DNA of 64,000 nucleotides from Siphonodentalium dalli (Eukaryota; Mollusca; Scaphopoda; Gadilida; Siphonodentaliidae): NCBI GenBank assembly GCA_032622095.1, contig CP136064.1, positions 134,051,129 to 134,115,128 of the forward strand, read 5' to 3'. Shown piece by piece: positions 62,948 to 64,000 of this stretch (position 1 is its first letter; each line of letters starts with the position of its first letter). The notes under the pieces were generated by a model. It saw only the letters and a program-made list of their open reading frames with translations, ran no database searches and was not told where the DNA came from. The position numbers and the translations under genes were made by a program.

Positions 62948-64000
62948 GCTAAACCTAAGATAAGTCAATGTTTCTTATATGAATCCACGGGTCCAACCAA
63001 CTAAACAACGAACACAAACGAACACAAGAAAACTATAGTCAGAAATGGTAACGCCACCAAGATCATATTATTAGCCATAAATATAAATTATAATATAATT
63101 ATAATATAAAATATTATTCATTAGTTAGCGCTAATATAGGAGGGTATCACCCCCCCCTCCCCCCTGAATCCCGAATACGAGTTAATTTTGGGGGGGGGGG
63201 TGAATCCTGAATACGAGTTAATTTTGGGGGGTGAATCCTGAATACATGTTAAGAAATAATATGCGATAAATGACATACAAATTGACTGTTTTAATATCAG
63301 ACAGATACAAGCAGAAGTTACATAGACACATTATGATGCCGGTCGCGTTATGAGGCCGTTATGATACCATTAATGATACTTTATGATCAGGGATGTGGCT
63401 AGAGGGTTTCCGTTGGGGGTGTCCACCTTTGGAATTTCCAACTGCACACCCCCCCCCCCTCTTGAGTCAGAATCAGACCGAACACAAGTTTTGCATAATT
63501 CCATTTGCACACCCCCTTCCACCTCAGTGTTTAGGCCTAATATCCTATATCTTCATAAACCATGGTTCTATATTCCCGGTATGAGAACATTCAGATATAT
63601 TAACCTGAAACATTGCATAAATCCTAACATCTAGTGGTCTAACTCCATACAAATGCACACGGCTACGGACAAGAGACCACGACACACCGAGCTGACCATC
63701 GTTGTTCGGCCGGTGTGAGAAAATTTTGAAATTTGAACAAGAAAATCACAAATCATAGCATCCAGACTGGCCCCAACTAAAGCTTTCCTATAGTGTTGGA
63801 AATTTCAAACCTCATACTCCGCCTCAGGTTGGAAAATTCTCCAACTGATGACCACAAGTTTGATCAAATGTAATAAAATATTGTTAAAATTATTAGCATT
63901 TTTGTATTGGCCACAGGGGAGAGACAGTGACACACCGGGCCGACCATGGTTCGGCCCGGTGTGGGATTTTTTTTTAATCTGAACAAGAAAATCGCAAAAT
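62948..64000. repeat. upstream flank: C/G runs, ~40-bp tandem units and a hairpin pair
   Basis: 63140-63245 has two to three units of 'ggggtgaatcctgaatacga' plus 'gttaattttgg'. 63660-63720 and 63915-63985 are two copies of a unit with a GC-rich palindrome; the second (63931-63963) has a perfect 13-bp stem, CACACCGGGCCGA. No gene was recognised. Confidence 0.6.

Overview
The window is eukaryotic, AT-rich, intron-dominated DNA. It carries one recognisable host gene: the 5' half of ATAD3, a mitochondrial AAA+ ATPase, on the minus strand. Eight coding exons were placed by hand from splice signals and protein similarity (61826 down to 9316). They join in phase to 945 bp, or 315 codons. The AAA+ ATPase half should lie beyond the left edge. 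The repeats (units with 'gggccataactc', units with 'aatccaagatggctgc', tails of GGAC/GACA runs followed by 'tatggt...gtacacat', and 'gatgactatagct...tcaggtgagcta') resemble families I associate with mollusc genomes. A mollusc is the likely source, but this is inference.

Layout, right to left in gene order. 64000-61830: upstream region with two short terminal-inverted-repeat insertions, one of them only 75 bp before the start codon. 61826-61640: exon 1. Intron 1 holds a 0.65-kb inverted duplication, a GC-richer promoter-like patch with an unexplained splice donor, and a palindromic element. Exon 2 is at 54.3 kb. Intron 2 (14.5 kb) holds three hAT-type elements with perfect 8-bp target duplications, a foldback element inside one of them, tandem 'ccaagatggc' repeats, and a 5.7-kb composite element with inverted arms and a deleted CXC-domain coding remnant, itself split by an element with a 9-bp duplication. 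Exons 3 and 4 are at 39.7 and 37.7 kb. Intron 4 holds a non-autonomous LTR retrotransposon encoding only a chromodomain protein and a decayed CR1-like LINE. Exons 5 and 6 are at 31.6 and 28.4 kb, separated by a TTAA-flanked (piggyBac-like) element. Intron 6 holds a decayed ZNF862/KIAA1586-like hAT transposase, two tandem hairpin arrays and two more hAT-type insertions. Exon 7 is at 16.4 kb. Intron 7 holds a LINE 5' part (SGNH esterase, 2A-like motif, PHD finger, start of an APE endonuclease) split in its PHD finger by a 4.35-kb foldback element. Exon 8 is at 9.3 kb. The rest to position 1 is intron 8, with a Penelope-like GIY-YIG remnant, another foldback element, Helitron-like ends on TA tracts and tandem repeats.

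The window is therefore a case study of intron inflation: under 2% of the 52.5 kb between the start codon and the end of exon 8 is coding, and most of the rest is nested mobile DNA. The most unusual items are the chromodomain-only LTR element (34294-36631), the foldback-in-LINE nest (10150-16107), and the composite inverted-arm/CXC element (39937-45662). No CRISPR array, rRNA or tRNA gene was seen.
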